From the NCBI GenBank assembly GCA_049299095.1, contig JBAQWV010000124.1, positions 1-27,667 on the forward strand: DNA of 27,667 nucleotides. The letters run 5' to 3'. Position numbers and translations under genes: made by a program. The stretch is from JAAEKA01 sp049299095. Its GTDB lineage: Bacteria > Chloroflexota > Anaerolineae > JAAEKA01. This document shows, in pieces, positions 19,889 through 27,667 of this stretch. Position 1 is the first letter of the stretch. Each line of letters starts with the position of its first letter. The notes under the pieces are model-generated. The model was not told the DNA's origin. It saw nothing but the letters and a program-made list of their open reading frames with translations, and searched no databases.

Positions 19889-20491
19889 GTGCTCGGCGCG
19901 CCCTGGACCCGCACACCCGCACACTGGGCCCTCAACGGGCGCGCACTGCGGGTCCAGGTGCCGTCCACCATCGACCTTGCGCGCGCCATCACCCGCACCG
20001 ACTCGGAAGGCGCTGGACTGTGGTGCACCACCGTTTGTACCCACCCCGCCGATCAACCCGCCCTGTTCGAGCAGATCATCGCCCGCCACACCCCGGTCAC
20101 GCTGGCGGACCTCGACAAGGCCGCCGACACCCTCGTGCAGCGGGTCACCGGATGGAAGCGGTGGGAAGCGGCGCACGTGTGGTCCTACACCCTCGGCGGG
20201 TGGCCCACCATCGACGGTGACCTCATGGGCCGCGGCGTCGACCTCACCACGCTGCCGGCCGGGCGGGCCACGAACACCGCCTACGCGTGGTGGCAGCAGC
20301 GACTCGGGAACGACGAGCAGGCGTGGAAGAAGTTTGTGCGCGACATGGAACGCACACCGACGCGGATCATCGAGGCCGAAGCCGCGAAACCACTCGACCC
20401 GGCCCTGTACGGACTGGTGAACGCGCGGCCCTCCCGCTCCCAGCCCGATCCCTCAGCGTCCACGATCCCCAAGCCCGACCAGATACCCTGA
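19889..20491 (+). CDS. Second tail chaperone-like ORF, 200 aa, in frame after TAG
   Basis: The GTG starts in the base directly after the amber stop of the first ORF and in the same frame. There is no Shine-Dalgarno sequence upstream. The protein (LGAPWTRTPAHWALNGRALR, ... WKRWEAAHVWSYTLGGWPTI, TNTAYAWWQQRLGNDEQAWK) is Trp-rich and soluble. It occupies the place of the gpGT extension, just before the tape measure gene. It may be made by stop read-through, by re-initiation at the abutting GTG, or as a separate protein. No ATG occurs in frame for over 300 bases, so the GTG is the only sensible start. Confidence 0.72.
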   Translation: MLGAPWTRTPAHWALNGRALRVQVPSTIDLARAITRTDSEGAGLWCTTVCTHPADQPALFEQIIARHTPVTLADLDKAADTLVQRVTGWKRWEAAHVWSYTLGGWPTIDGDLMGRGVDLTTLPAGRATNTAYAWWQQRLGNDEQAWKKFVRDMERTPTRIIEAEAAKPLDPALYGLVNARPSRSQPDPSASTIPKPDQIP

Positions 20492-20507
20492 CACCAACAG
20501 AAGTTGC

Positions 20508-20531
20508 GCTGCTGGCGGTTGGGCCGAGTGC
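20508..20531 (+). repeat. Structural-gene leader repeat, copy 4 (upstream of tape measure)
   Basis: Matches the shared core GCYGCTGGCGGTTGGGCCG exactly and then diverges (AGTGC instead of GGCAC). It is followed by a hairpin whose 3' arm contains the tape measure ribosome binding site (AGTCCTC-AG-GAGGGCT), so that site may be masked. Confidence 0.82.
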
Positions 20532-20554
20532 TGTAGTCCTCAGGAGGGCTCAGC

Positions 20555-23500
20555 ATGACGGCACCGTGGGCCACCGCGCACGTCGAAGCCGACCTCGACT
20601 GGGGCGACCTCGACCAGGAACTCATCCAACGGTTGAAGCGGTCCACCGAGGTCGCGTCCCGGGCAGCGCAACGAAACTTCGACAAGCTCGCTGCTGGCGC
20701 CGCGAAGTCGTTCGACCGGATCGAGTCGGCGTACGACCGGCAGATGTCACAGATGGAACGCCGCAGCGCGCGGGCAGCGACGACCGTCAACAAGAACCTC
20801 GACCGGATCGACCGGAACGTGCGCGTCGATGTCGAGATCGATTCCGACGGTGCGGCCCGCGACCTCAAACGGACCACCACCGCACTAAAAGCGCAGGCCC
20901 ACGCGAACCCGGTCACCATCCAAACGCGTGTCGACAACAAGCCGCTGACCGCGATGAGCCGCACCCTCAAAAGCCTCGGGTCGTCGATCCTCGGCCCGAT
21001 GGCGATGATCGGGAAACTCGCCGCGATCGGCGGCGTCGCAGCCCTCGCAGTCGGCGCGCTCGTACCCATCGTCGGCGCGCTCGGCGTCGGCCTCGCAGCC
21101 GTTGGCGCCGCGGCCGCCGGTGGTGCTGTGGCCGGTGTCGCCGCGCTCGGCGTGGCCGCAGTGACCGCGAAAGTCGCGTTCAACGGGATGGGCACCGCGT
21201 TCAGCGCCGCCATGGACCCCGCGAAGGCCGACGAGTTCGCCGCAGCGATGGAGAAGCTCACCCCCGCGGCGCAAGCGGTGGTGCGCGCAGTCGCCGGCAT
21301 GAAAGCCGAGTGGGAACGCCTCGGTGTCTCCCAGGCGGTACAGGAGTCGTTCTTCGCCGGACTCGGCCCGAAGATCGCTGCCCTGACCCGCTTCGTGCAA
21401 CCACTGAAAGACGCGTTGCTGTCGGTCGCTGACGGCTTCAACGACGGCGCGAACGGTGCGCTGCGCATGATCAACACCGCCCGCGGTACCGCCATGGTCA
21501 ACACACTCCTCGGCGAATCCGGGCGGATGGGCGGCAACCTGGCGGCCGCGTTCGCTGCCATCGTCCCCGGGCTCGCGGCGATCGGCGCGTCGGCGACGTC
21601 CGTGTTCGCGCCGATGACCGACCACCTCGGCCAGTCCGCCCGCAACCTGTCCGACTTCCTCATGCGCGCCCAAGAGTCCGGGCAGATGAACGACTTCTTC
21701 GAGCGCATGATCGGACTTGCCTCGCAGGTCGGGAACATCCTCGGTGAACTCGGCGGCATCATCGGCGGCGTTTTCCGGGCCGCTGGCGCCGCGGACGCAG
21801 GCAGCATGTTCGGTGGCTGGCTGACCGCGCTCGAACAGGTCCACGGTTGGGTCGACTCCTTCGCAGGGCAGAACGCGCTCACCACGTTCTTCCAGTCCGC
21901 GCAGACCGCGGTCGGCGCTATCGTGCCCGTGTTCCTGCAGATTGCTCAGGTCATCGGCACCACCGTCGCACCGATCATCGCTGACCTCGCCGCGAAACTC
22001 GGGCCCGTCCTGGTGCCGGTGATCGCGGCCATCGGTGAAGGCATCGCCGGGCTGGCCCCGATGATCGGCATGTTCGCGAGCGTCCTCGCTCAGGTCCTGC
22101 AGTGGGTGACGCCACTGATCCCACTGCTGATTCAGATGGCCCCGTCGCTGCTGGTCATGGTCGGCGCGTTCATGGCGTTCTCGAAGGTCATCAAGGTCGT
22201 GAACATGGTCCGCTCGGCATGGATGCTGCTGCAGATGGCGTTCGCGATGTCCCCGATGGGCATGATCATCGTCGCCGTCATCGCGGTCGTCGCCGCCCTG
22301 GCCCTGTTCTTCACGAAAACCGAAGCTGGCCGCAAGATCTTCGAGACGGTGTGGAACGCGATCAAGGCCGTCATCGGCGCAGTCTGGGGATGGCTACAGA
22401 CGAACGTGTTCCCGCCGCTGCAGGCCGCGTTCCAGATGATCGGCCAAGTCGTCATGTGGCTGTGGCAGAACGTCATGATGCCCGCCTGGAACGGCATCAA
22501 GGCCGTCATCGGGATCTGGTGGGCCGCGGTACAGATCTACTTCTCGGTCCTGATGACCGTGATCCGCGCGATCGGCGCCGTCGTGATGTGGCTGTGGAAC
22601 AACGTCATGATGCCGGCGTGGAATGGCATCAAGGCGGTAATCGGTGTCGTCGTCGCCATCGTGCAGGGCTACATCAACGCGTGGATGGCTGTGTTTCGGG
22701 CTGTCGGCGCGGTCGTCATGTGGCTGTGGAACAACATCATCGTGCCCGCATGGGACGGGATCAAGAACGCCATCTCGAAGGCCGTCGACATCATCGGCGG
22801 CGTCATCGACCGCGTGAAGGCATTCTTCCAGGGCGCCGCCGACAAGGCTGGCGAGGTCAAGGACTGGATCGTCGAGAAGTTCAACGCCGTCATCGACTTC
22901 TTCCGGGAACTGCCCGGGAAGATCGGCCAGTTCGCGGACGCCATCTTCGAACCAATCCGGTCCGCAGCGAAGACCGTGTTCAACGGGATCGCGAACCTCT
23001 GGAACAACACCGTCGGCCAGCTGTCCTTCAAGGCCCCGGACTGGGTGCCAGGTATCGGCGGCAAGGGCTTCTCGGTCCCGAAGATCCCACTTATGCGGAC
23101 TGGCGGTTTGGTCCGTGGCCTCATCCGCGGGCCTGGCACGGGCACCTCTGACAGCGTCCTCGGGGTCGGCGCCGACGGCATGCCGACCGCGCGCGTGTCG
23201 GCTGGCGAGTTCGTCATGAACGCGCGCTCGACGCGCGCATTCCTGCCTCTCCTGCGGTACCTGAACCGGATCCGCGGGGCCGCAAGTATCCGTGGCCTCG
23301 CGGGTGGCGGCGTCGCGGGCGAGCCCTACGGGCTCCCCGCCGGCACCAACATTCCGTACGGCGGCACCGGGTTCCCGGAGTGGGTATACGAACTCGGGCG
23401 CCGCTTCAATGTGAAGCCTTCGACGTACGCCGGGCACCAGGAGGGCAGCGGCCAAAACCGCGGCATCGACTGGTCGGGCAGCGTCGGCGACATGCAGAAG

Positions 23501-25003
23501 TTCGCCGAGTACCTGCTGTCGAACGCTGGTGACCTGGAGCAGGTGATCTGGTCGAACCCGGAGACCGGCGACAAGATCGGTGTCGCGGACGGGAAGCGTG
23601 TCGGGCCGGGCACCGACCAGCCGGGCTACTACTCGGCCGACTGGGGCGGCCACCAAGACCACGTGCATACCCGCCAGTCGAAGGGCATTGGCGTCGACAC
23701 GTCCAGCAGCTCGAAGGGTATCGACACCACGGGCAGCACGTCGTCGCTGGGCAGCAGCAGCGGCGGAACCCCGATCGGGTCGGGTATCGGCACCAGCGGT
23801 AGTGGCAGCAGCGGATCGTCGTCGTGGGGTAACTCGGGCGGCGGATCGAAGGCCAACTCGGCGGCCGACGCGAAGCGCGCTGGACTCACCCCGGTGTGGG
23901 TGGAGAACTGGCCGGCGTCGATCGGCGGCGGCGGGTCATCGTCGTCGTCGAGTCTGTCGACTGGCGGTGACAGTGGCGGCACGCTCGCCACCGGTTCCAC
24001 GCCGTCGAGCTCGGCGAACCTCCGGAAGGGTGCCACGAAGGAGCAGATGGTCGCCGAGGTCGTCCGGGTCGGGCGTGAGAAGAACATGTCGGACGACGAC
24101 ATCGAGTCGGCCGTCGCGACCATGCTCGCCGAATCGGGCGGCAAGAACTACGCGAACTCCAATGTGCCCGAGAGCCTGCAGCGCGATCACGATGCCGTCG
24201 GGTCCGATCACAAGAGCGTCGGTGTCATGCAGCAGCAGGTCGGTATGGGCTGGGGCGACGTCGACGAGCTGATGGACCCGACGTACGCGATCGGGAAGTA
24301 CTACGAACGCCTCGGCGAGGTGCAGGGACGCGAGCAGATGTCGGTCGCGCAGCGCGCACAGGCGGTGCAGCGCAGTGGCTTCGCAGACGGCTCGAACTAC
24401 GCGGCCAAGCAGGCCGAGGCCCGCGACCTGATCGCCAAGGCCGGGAAGGTACCGGTCACCCCGGCCGGGAACGTACCCGTCGAGGTGACCAACCCGGACG
24501 ACCTGGGGACCACCCCGGGCAGCCCCGGGGCCCCTGCGCCGGCGGGCGACCCTACTCAGGCGGCCGCCGACCTACCGGACCTGTCGGGGTCCCCGTCCCA
24601 GATCGGCGGGAACCTGGCCGTCTGGGGCACCAAGCCCGGGTTTGACGACTTCCTGGCGCAGCACCCCGAACTCGGCGACGACGCCATGCGGTCGCGACTG
24701 TCGGACGGGCTTATGGGATCGCTGAACAAGGCCGTGTCTGGGCAGGTAGGGGCCGGACTGAACATGTTCGGCCTCGACTTCGAGCCGACGTGGCTCGCGA
24801 CGGCGAACCAGTACATGAGTGACAACCCGAGCGGCGACGACAAGGACACCAAGCTCCTCGCCGACGCTATCCGCGACCTCGCGGTGCGGCCCATCCAGAT
24901 CATCGTCGAGGGCGGCGGCGACGCCCGCGCCATCGCCCATGAGGTCCAGTCCAAGATCGACGCCGACCGTAAGCGGGCCATGCGGAGGTACATCCAAACA
25001 TGA
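20555..25003 (+). CDS. Tape measure protein with two peptidoglycan-hydrolase-like domains, 1482 aa
   Basis: This sets tail length and probably aids DNA entry. The ATG follows AGGAGGGCTCAGC. The N-terminus is helical; hydrophobic segments (for example IGKLAAIGGVAALAVGALVP, and several between residues ~460 and 600) fit membrane or channel insertion. Around residues 615-740 are Trp-rich units (VVMWLWNNVMMPAWNGIKAV) repeating every 44 residues. Residues ~930-1040 form an M15/D,D-peptidase-like domain (TYAGHQEGSGQNRGIDWSGS ... HQDHVHTR with H1033, D1035, H1036, H1038), followed by a Ser/Gly linker. Residues ~1165-1280 form a lysozyme/SLT-like domain (ATMLAESGGKNYANSNVPES, E1193; SVGVMQQQVGMGWG). 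The stop overlaps the next ATG. Confidence 0.93.
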   Translation: MTAPWATAHVEADLDWGDLDQELIQRLKRSTEVASRAAQRNFDKLAAGAAKSFDRIESAYDRQMSQMERRSARAATTVNKNLDRIDRNVRVDVEIDSDGAARDLKRTTTALKAQAHANPVTIQTRVDNKPLTAMSRTLKSLGSSILGPMAMIGKLAAIGGVAALAVGALVPIVGALGVGLAAVGAAAAGGAVAGVAALGVAAVTAKVAFNGMGTAFSAAMDPAKADEFAAAMEKLTPAAQAVVRAVAGMKAEWERLGVSQAVQESFFAGLGPKIAALTRFVQPLKDALLSVADGFNDGANGALRMINTARGTAMVNTLLGESGRMGGNLAAAFAAIVPGLAAIGASATSVFAPMTDHLGQSARNLSDFLMRAQESGQMNDFFERMIGLASQVGNILGELGGIIGGVFRAAGAADAGSMFGGWLTALEQVHGWVDSFAGQNALTTFFQSAQTAVGAIVPVFLQIAQVIGTTVAPIIADLAAKLGPVLVPVIAAIGEGIAGLAPMIGMFASVLAQVLQWVTPLIPLLIQMAPSLLVMVGAFMAFSKVIKVVNMVRSAWMLLQMAFAMSPMGMIIVAVIAVVAALALFFTKTEAGRKIFETVWNAIKAVIGAVWGWLQTNVFPPLQAAFQMIGQVVMWLWQNVMMPAWNGIKAVIGIWWAAVQIYFSVLMTVIRAIGAVVMWLWNNVMMPAWNGIKAVIGVVVAIVQGYINAWMAVFRAVGAVVMWLWNNIIVPAWDGIKNAISKAVDIIGGVIDRVKAFFQGAADKAGEVKDWIVEKFNAVIDFFRELPGKIGQFADAIFEPIRSAAKTVFNGIANLWNNTVGQLSFKAPDWVPGIGGKGFSVPKIPLMRTGGLVRGLIRGPGTGTSDSVLGVGADGMPTARVSAGEFVMNARSTRAFLPLLRYLNRIRGAASIRGLAGGGVAGEPYGLPAGTNIPYGGTGFPEWVYELGRRFNVKPSTYAGHQEGSGQNRGIDWSGSVGDMQKFAEYLLSNAGDLEQVIWSNPETGDKIGVADGKRVGPGTDQPGYYSADWGGHQDHVHTRQSKGIGVDTSSSSKGIDTTGSTSSLGSSSGGTPIGSGIGTSGSGSSGSSSWGNSGGGSKANSAADAKRAGLTPVWVENWPASIGGGGSSSSSSLSTGGDSGGTLATGSTPSSSANLRKGATKEQMVAEVVRVGREKNMSDDDIESAVATMLAESGGKNYANSNVPESLQRDHDAVGSDHKSVGVMQQQVGMGWGDVDELMDPTYAIGKYYERLGEVQGREQMSVAQRAQAVQRSGFADGSNYAAKQAEARDLIAKAGKVPVTPAGNVPVEVTNPDDLGTTPGSPGAPAPAGDPTQAAADLPDLSGSPSQIGGNLAVWGTKPGFDDFLAQHPELGDDAMRSRLSDGLMGSLNKAVSGQVGAGLNMFGLDFEPTWLATANQYMSDNPSGDDKDTKLLADAIRDLAVRPIQIIVEGGGDARAIAHEVQSKIDADRKRAMRRYIQT

Positions 25004-25941
25004 ACTGCGACAACACCATTCCGCCTCGCTCGAACATCCGCATCATCGGATGCGACGGGGGCCAGGTCTGGCATGTGCACGGTGACCATGCCGGCGAGGA
25101 GGGCGTCACCCTCGTCGAGGGCGGGTTCGGGGAACTCATCGAGTCGAAGATCCGCACCTTGGAGCGGGTGCCGGTGCGGATGGATGGCGCGATCCTGCGG
25201 GCGGTGAAGACCGAAACTCTGACGTTCACCATCGAGTTATCCGTGCATGAGCAGTGGCGGAACGGCGCGTTCGGCGAAATTGACGGCGCACTCCGTGAAG
25301 CCTTCAGCTTCGAGCTGGACCTCTGGTACCCGGAGTCGACGCTGGCACGCATCGAGTGGACGACGAGCGACGACGGGCCGCGTTGGCTGGACGTCGTGCT
25401 CTCCTCGTCGAGCTACGAGCTGACGATCGACCCACATCGTCGCGGCTGGTGGATCTGGAAGGTCACGCTGAAAGCCTATGACCCGTACTGGACGGCGGCG
25501 CCGGTACCGGTGCCGCTGGTCTTCACCGAGCCGGGCGTGAAGCCGATCCGCATCTCCAATCCGACGGGTGTACCTATGCACCACCTCTGGTCGGGGACGG
25601 TCGCGCAGTGGCGGCTCCCCGACAACTCGTGGCAGGGCCGCCCCTGGCACCGGGCGCCGGGTGGCCGTCATCCGGACCGAAAGATTCTGTACCCGGCCCT
25701 CACCACCGCCAATGGTGGGCTGGTCGTCAACTACGCCCCGGGCGAGCTGAAGGTCCGCGACAAGCACGACACGAACCTGATCGCGACCATGCCTACCCCC
25801 GGCGACTACCCGCAGCACTTCCTGCCGCCATTCACGCAGGAGCAGACGGTCTACGTCGAAGCGGTATCGGTGCCTCCTGGTGGCGCCGCGATCAAGCTCA
25901 TCCAGCCACGCCGCTACCGGCGTCCATGGGGAAGGGTCTAA
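25000..25941 (+). CDS. Minor tail protein (distal-tail-like), 313 aa
   Basis: The ATG overlaps the tape measure stop (ATGA). The protein is beta-rich: GGFGELIESKIRTLERVPVR, TETLTFTIELSVHEQWRNGA, a core with RRGWWIWKVTLKAYDPYWTA and YDPYW, and a second half with GGLVVNYAPGELKVRDKHDT, LPPFTQEQTVYVEAVSVPPG. Presence directly after the tape measure, and the YDPYW/VNYAPGELKV pattern of actinophage first minor tail proteins, support a Dit-like hub role at the tail tip. Confidence 0.82.
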   Translation: MNCDNTIPPRSNIRIIGCDGGQVWHVHGDHAGEEGVTLVEGGFGELIESKIRTLERVPVRMDGAILRAVKTETLTFTIELSVHEQWRNGAFGEIDGALREAFSFELDLWYPESTLARIEWTTSDDGPRWLDVVLSSSSYELTIDPHRRGWWIWKVTLKAYDPYWTAAPVPVPLVFTEPGVKPIRISNPTGVPMHHLWSGTVAQWRLPDNSWQGRPWHRAPGGRHPDRKILYPALTTANGGLVVNYAPGELKVRDKHDTNLIATMPTPGDYPQHFLPPFTQEQTVYVEAVSVPPGGAAIKLIQPRRYRRPWGRV

Positions 25942-25946
25942 AGCAC

Positions 25947-27667
25947 ATGGGTCTGTTTGCCACCGCAGAGGCGAAAGAAGCCTTAGCGATCCGGTCCCGC
26001 CAGGTCGCTGACCTGCACGTGGCCGAACGCGTGCAGCCGCGCATGTTCGGTGTGATGTCCATGGCGCCGGAGGACCTTCTCGCCGAGTGCGACGCGATCC
26101 TCGCTGCCACCGAAACCACGCGCCGCGCTGAACGCGACGCGCGCCGCGAAACACCCGTCATGCGGCTGTGGACCTCCGGGTGGGCGATGACCCACGTCAT
26201 CGACAACGAACTGGCCTACAGCTTCGAGTGGGTCGAAAACGACACCGGCATGGGGTCGACGACCCATTTCGCCGAGTCAGAGGAAGCCCGCTGGCTCGTC
26301 GACATCTGGGGCCGAGTCAAACGCGGCGAAGGCGAAGCACCGTTCATCTCGGCCGACTACGTCGGTGCCCGCTGGTGCGGCGTCCTCGACGACGTGCACA
26401 TCCAGGAGACCAGCGACGGCGACCAAATCGTCGTCGCCACGTGGTGTCACGACTACGAGAAGCTGAAGTGGATCTACTGCTGGCCGACGCCATTTTTGCC
26501 AGCGTTCATCCAGATGAAGGCGTGGGTACTCCTCGGCCCGACTGACTGGTGCTCCCTCACCACCCTGTTCCTCAACCTGCTGCGTGAGAACACGTCGATC
26601 CTGACGTTGCCGGACGACCCGCTGGACATCAATCAGTGGCGCGACGACTGGGACATCGGGTCGTGGAACATGGTCGTCAACCCGCAGTCGTACGTGAAGT
26701 CGGCCCTGGGGGGCGCGCTGTGGTCCCTGCCGATCATCCGCATGAAGACCTGGCACGAAGCGTTCGCGGCGTCCCTGGCCGACGCCGAACTGTCGGTACA
26801 GCTCGACCGCTGGTTCGAGGGCGATGACGAACCGTGGCCGGGCGCGAACCTGCGCCACGGGACGCTCGTGGTGTCGATCGTCGACAAGTCCGGCCGCTAC
26901 CACGGGGGCACCTCGGAAGAGGGCAACCTGTTCACCGGGCTCGCGCACACGGTGCAGGACTTCGCCTCTGACTTCCTCGACACGTTCGCGGTGTCGGTGT
27001 CGGGCATGCCCATGCCGACCGAGTACCTGCAGATCGGCGTCAAGTCCACGCACCGGTCGATGCCGTACGTCATCCTGCAGCCAGGGATCACCCCCGGTGT
27101 GACATCCGCCGACTTCGGGATCAGGCCGGCCAGGGGCGTGCAGATCCTGACCGGCGGCCAATCCATGCCGGGCGTCAACGAGGCGATTTCGGCGATCATC
27201 CAGGCCATCGGCGACATCGTCGGCGACAACCTGACGATCGCCGGGTACGGCGTCGGGTCCATCGGCGGCGCGATCGACACCCTCCTGAAACCGATCTACG
27301 AGCACACGATCCTGGCGTGGACGGCCACGAAGAGCTTCAAGCGGGGCCAGAACGCCGGCTGGGACCGGCTGTTCGAGTTCTTCCAGGATGGCGCCGATCA
27401 GGCGTACACGCTGGCCTCGCTCATGGCGATCCGCACCGGACTGTGGGTGACGCGCCGCCGCTTCACCCATCAGGTCAAGATCATCGACTCGTGCCCATGG
27501 ATGCTCGGCGACAACGGTCTCGGCCACATGTGGCTGTCGGACCGGATCGGCACCACCGAGCCCGGGGACACCTCGGGCCGGGTGTGGCTGGACCGCATCG
27601 TGAAGGTCACCCTGTCGGCGGATGAGACCACGTGGCACCCGGAGTGGGACATCGTGATCGGCGGCGA
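25947..27667 (+). CDS. Minor tail protein, Gp37-like (ReqiPepy6 type), partial
   Basis: The ATG at 25947 is 5 bases after the previous stop, with GGGGAAGGG a little upstream. The frame stays open to the window end (573 codons). The visible part starts MGLFATAEAKEALAIRSRQV and contains segments typical of a siphovirus Gp37-like tail protein: SGWAMTHVIDNELAYSFEWV, AKWRGVLDDVHI-like strands (ARWCGVLDDVHIQETSDGDQ), WINYP-like TYC positions (LKWIYCWPTPFLPAFIQ), LGPTDWCSLTTLFLNLLREN and RYHGGTSEEGNLFTG. These are large baseplate/tip proteins. The C-terminus is missing from the window, so length and cell-binding parts cannot be judged. Confidence 0.82.
   Translation, partial: MGLFATAEAKEALAIRSRQVADLHVAERVQPRMFGVMSMAPEDLLAECDAILAATETTRRAERDARRETPVMRLWTSGWAMTHVIDNELAYSFEWVENDTGMGSTTHFAESEEARWLVDIWGRVKRGEGEAPFISADYVGARWCGVLDDVHIQETSDGDQIVVATWCHDYEKLKWIYCWPTPFLPAFIQMKAWVLLGPTDWCSLTTLFLNLLRENTSILTLPDDPLDINQWRDDWDIGSWNMVVNPQSYVKSALGGALWSLPIIRMKTWHEAFAASLADAELSVQLDRWFEGDDEPWPGANLRHGTLVVSIVDKSGRYHGGTSEEGNLFTGLAHTVQDFASDFLDTFAVSVSGMPMPTEYLQIGVKSTHRSMPYVILQPGITPGVTSADFGIRPARGVQILTGGQSMPGVNEAISAIIQAIGDIVGDNLTIAGYGVGSIGGAIDTLLKPIYEHTILAWTATKSFKRGQNAGWDRLFEFFQDGADQAYTLASLMAIRTGLWVTRRRFTHQVKIIDSCPWMLGDNGLGHMWLSDRIGTTEPGDTSGRVWLDRIVKVTLSADETTWHPEWDIVIGG

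Noticed and set aside
19807..20420. Alternative-frame ORFs overlapping the two chaperone-like genes as candidate frameshift products
   Set aside because: Both alternative frames give Pro/Arg/Thr-rich shadow sequence, whereas the same-frame ORF after the TAG is Trp-rich and natural; no X_XXY_YYZ site was found near the stop.
22102..23151. 349-codon + strand ORF within the tape measure gene
   Set aside because: Shifted frame with Arg/His/Asp-rich repeats that mirror the Trp-rich repeats; no start context and no motif.
23695..23960. Simple-sequence-like Ser/Gly codon run (many AGC, TCG, GGC)
   Set aside because: It is an ordinary flexible linker between two tape measure domains, not an independent repeat element.
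26277..27638. 453-codon minus-strand ORF opposite the last minor tail gene
   Set aside because: The + strand frame is open over the entire stretch and matches a tail protein; the minus-strand product is Arg/Asp/Gly-rich with no family features.

Overview
The window is the left structural half of a double-stranded DNA tailed phage (siphovirus-like), either free or integrated. Very high GC with strong third-position GC, frequent GTG/TTG starts, tight ATGA overlaps and the protein families all point to a phage of a high-GC actinobacterium. A Gordonia/Rhodococcus-type host is my inference and the window cannot settle it. Every virion gene is on the + strand. I found no tRNA, integrase, CRISPR array or insertion sequence.

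Layout: 1-2617 holds the end of a probable small terminase gene and the large terminase, which is interrupted by an intein. 2689-5304 is a packed block of small accessory genes: zinc-knuckle, coiled-coil and HTH proteins, two tiny one-helix membrane proteins and a DUF1360-like membrane protein. 5308-10743 holds the portal (intein 2), a small gene and a MuF-like minor capsid protein (intein 3). 10843-16461 holds the capsid maturation protease, its frame -1 continuation, small genes, the HK97-fold major capsid protein and two further head genes. 16529-19361 holds a probable major tail protein followed by head-tail connector genes. 19370-27667 holds a tail-assembly-chaperone-like pair, the tape measure, a distal-tail-like minor tail protein and a second minor tail protein cut by the window edge.

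The most unusual system is a trio of inteins in three neighbouring essential genes (terminase, portal, MuF). Each carries a different kind of homing endonuclease in a different arrangement: an HNH/endonuclease VII gene in an alternative frame on the same strand, an in-frame LAGLIDADG domain, and a Vsr/EDxHD-like endonuclease with two HTH motifs encoded antisense while the intein frame on the + strand stays open.

Two more layers of control stand out. A ~24-bp repeat, able to form a small hairpin, occurs four times in the window, each just upstream of the protease, major capsid, major tail or tape measure gene. A canonical C_CCA_AAA slippery site sits two codons before the protease stop, where the -1 frame leads into a coding frame that has no start codon of its own for more than 120 nt. 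In addition, the two chaperone-like ORFs lie in the same frame, separated by one amber codon, instead of the usual frameshift arrangement.
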